Source: CBDUBU01 sp965365465 (GTDB lineage: Bacteria > Bacteroidota > Rhodothermia > Rhodothermales > DASSAV01). Taken from it: DNA of 16,066 bases. A model generated the notes under the pieces. That model did not search any database and was not told the DNA's origin. It worked only from the letters and a program-made list of their open reading frames with translations. The translations under genes and the position numbers were made by a program. Location of the stretch: the NCBI GenBank assembly GCA_965365465.1, contig CBDUBU010000064.1, positions 1 through 16,066 of the forward strand. Direction: 5' to 3'. Shown one piece after another: positions 14,954-16,066 of the stretch; the first letter of the stretch is position 1, and every line of letters begins with the position of its first letter.

Positions 14954-16066
14954 TTATGCCATGTCGGGTTTTCTGATATGCTGCTGGTCTGTTATACGCC
15001 GGAGCATAGATAAGCCAAATCCGAGGGACATAAGAATGATTCCAAACCAGAGCACGTTGATAAACGGCTTCTCATAAGCCTGCACGACTAGCCAGTCCTC
15101 CGGCGTCATCTCAATCCCATCAATCAGCAGGTTGATGTTTCCTGTATCCACGTTCATACCGGTAAACGTGAAGCCCAGATTCCAGTCGTTGGCGCGGCTG
15201 GAAAAGTATTGCTGGCTGCGGTCTCGCATAATCATATAGACCGGCCTCAGGGTGCGCGTCTCCTTCGTTTCCAGATTGGTCACGTTCAGGATAGCCGCCA
15301 CAGCTATTTCGGTGGAATCGGCGCTTACACCCAGCAACGTGGGATCAACGCTTGTATCAAAATTGATGAAGCGAACGGCGAATTCCTGATCGCCAATGAC
15401 CGTTGAATCATTGCGAGCAAGGGTCAGCGTGTTTCCTTCTGCTGCCTCAGGCTCGGAATCAAACATGGCATTCGGAGTTACGGAAGCATAGATGTCCTTT
15501 TCGAGAAACATCTGCACATCCGGATGCTGGATCCACTGCCCATTCTTGCTCTGATAAACCACCGGCTTCAGGGTAAAGGATCGTCCGTTGGGCGCCACAA
15601 CATCCAGCACGTACACCGGACGGTCTTCTCTGGTTCGCTCCTGCCCGCTATAGGTCACATGGTATCCGTTTACATGGCCGGTTTCCCCACGTGCAACGAC
15701 GAAGTTATCCCGGCTTTCTCCGATCTGGACGCCTGTGTTGCGGGCAAGCGGGTTGCTGAAACCGCTCGAACTGATGATGCCAAATACTGCTAGCACCATT
15801 CCAACGTGGGCCGTAGCGCCACCGGCCAGCTTGGGGTTGCCGCGCCCAATACGCCAGAGGACCATGCCGTTCCCGAAAAAGGCGAAAAAAGCTGCAAATA
15901 ATAGCAGCAGCATGAGAATGCCGGAGCCATAGATGCTTAGAAAGGAGTCCGGACCCCCGAACAAACCAGACTGCACGATGGGAGGGCCTGCTTGCGAGGG
16001 CGCAGGAAAATCAACGGTGCGTTCCACAAAGGGGGTGAAGACAAGCACCGCAATGGTGCTGACGAC
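14954..16066 (-). CDS. ccmF: CcmF-type cytochrome c maturation protein, C-terminal part
   Basis: The frame is open from the right window edge to TAA at 14954-14956, about 370 codons; the true start is beyond the window (the first in-frame start codon, at 16048, is a GTG inside the gene). CcmF/CcsA proteins attach haem to apocytochrome c in the inner membrane. The visible part shows a membrane segment (FLSIYGSGILMLLLLFAAFFAFF), another at GATAHVGMVLAVFGIIS, a periplasmic domain of about 230 residues, and the end EKPFINVLWFGIILMSLGFG with MLRR, which closely matches CcmF C-termini. The WWD haem-binding region should lie in the missing N-terminal part. It is convergent with the small ORF at 14656. 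Confidence 0.82.
   Translation of the reverse strand, partial: VVSTIAVLVFTPFVERTVDFPAPSQAGPPIVQSGLFGGPDSFLSIYGSGILMLLLLFAAFFAFFGNGMVLWRIGRGNPKLAGGATAHVGMVLAVFGIISSSGFSNPLARNTGVQIGESRDNFVVARGETGHVNGYHVTYSGQERTREDRPVYVLDVVAPNGRSFTLKPVVYQSKNGQWIQHPDVQMFLEKDIYASVTPNAMFDSEPEAAEGNTLTLARNDSTVIGDQEFAVRFINFDTSVDPTLLGVSADSTEIAVAAILNVTNLETKETRTLRPVYMIMRDRSQQYFSSRANDWNLGFTFTGMNVDTGNINLLIDGIEMTPEDWLVVQAYEKPFINVLWFGIILMSLGFGLSMLRRITDQQHIRKPDMA

Noticed and set aside
1..16066. tRNA, rRNA, CRISPR, insertion sequence, phage or defence genes
   Set aside because: I saw no tRNA-like cloverleaf, no spaced repeat array, no transposase or integrase motif and no known defence domain on either strand.

Overview
The window reads as ordinary chromosome from a Gram-negative bacterium of the Bacteroidota/Rhodothermota group, most likely a Rhodothermia-type lineage. 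This placement is inferred from three things: a perfect match to the Bacteroidota promoter consensus (TTTG-N19-TAnnTTTG) before the first gene, a TIGR02999-type ECF sigma factor, and an Mrp ATPase without the usual CxxC motif. The mlaE-mlaF-mlaD cassette and the CcmF-type gene confirm an outer membrane and c-type cytochromes. I see no tRNA, rRNA, CRISPR array, insertion sequence or phage gene.

Layout. Positions 1-1508 hold two divergent regulators: an ECF sigma factor on the minus strand and an orphan NarL/FixJ-type response regulator on the plus strand. An unrecognised membrane-anchored coiled-coil protein (1586-2479, minus) and the DNA-repair ATPase RadA (2727-4091, minus) follow. From 4303 to 11347 a plus-strand run carries the lipid-transport ABC system mlaE-mlaF-mlaD, an HD-domain hydrolase overlapping a DUF445 membrane protein, a short Ppx/GppA phosphatase, the Fe-S/P-loop protein Mrp and an Nfu-type Fe-S carrier. 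A strong bidirectional terminator at 11388-11418 closes this run.

On the minus strand, 14519 down to 11456 is a three-gene nucleotide-sugar cassette in transcription order hexapeptide acyltransferase, DegT-type aminotransferase, Gfo/Idh-type dehydrogenase. Together they could oxidise, aminate and acylate a sugar nucleotide, giving an acetamido sugar for a surface glycan. A 52-residue single-pass membrane ORF (14656-14814, plus) lies between this cassette and the C-terminal part of a CcmF-type cytochrome c maturation protein that runs off the right edge.

The more unusual points are the promoter match at 634-664, a perfect 8+6+8 palindrome between the divergent radA and mlaE genes, the cysteine-poor Mrp next to a CxxC-bearing Nfu protein, the unknown coiled-coil protein, the small membrane ORF, and the compact acyltransferase-aminotransferase-dehydrogenase cassette. 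I found no convincing evidence of a wholly new defence or mobile system; most of the window is housekeeping.
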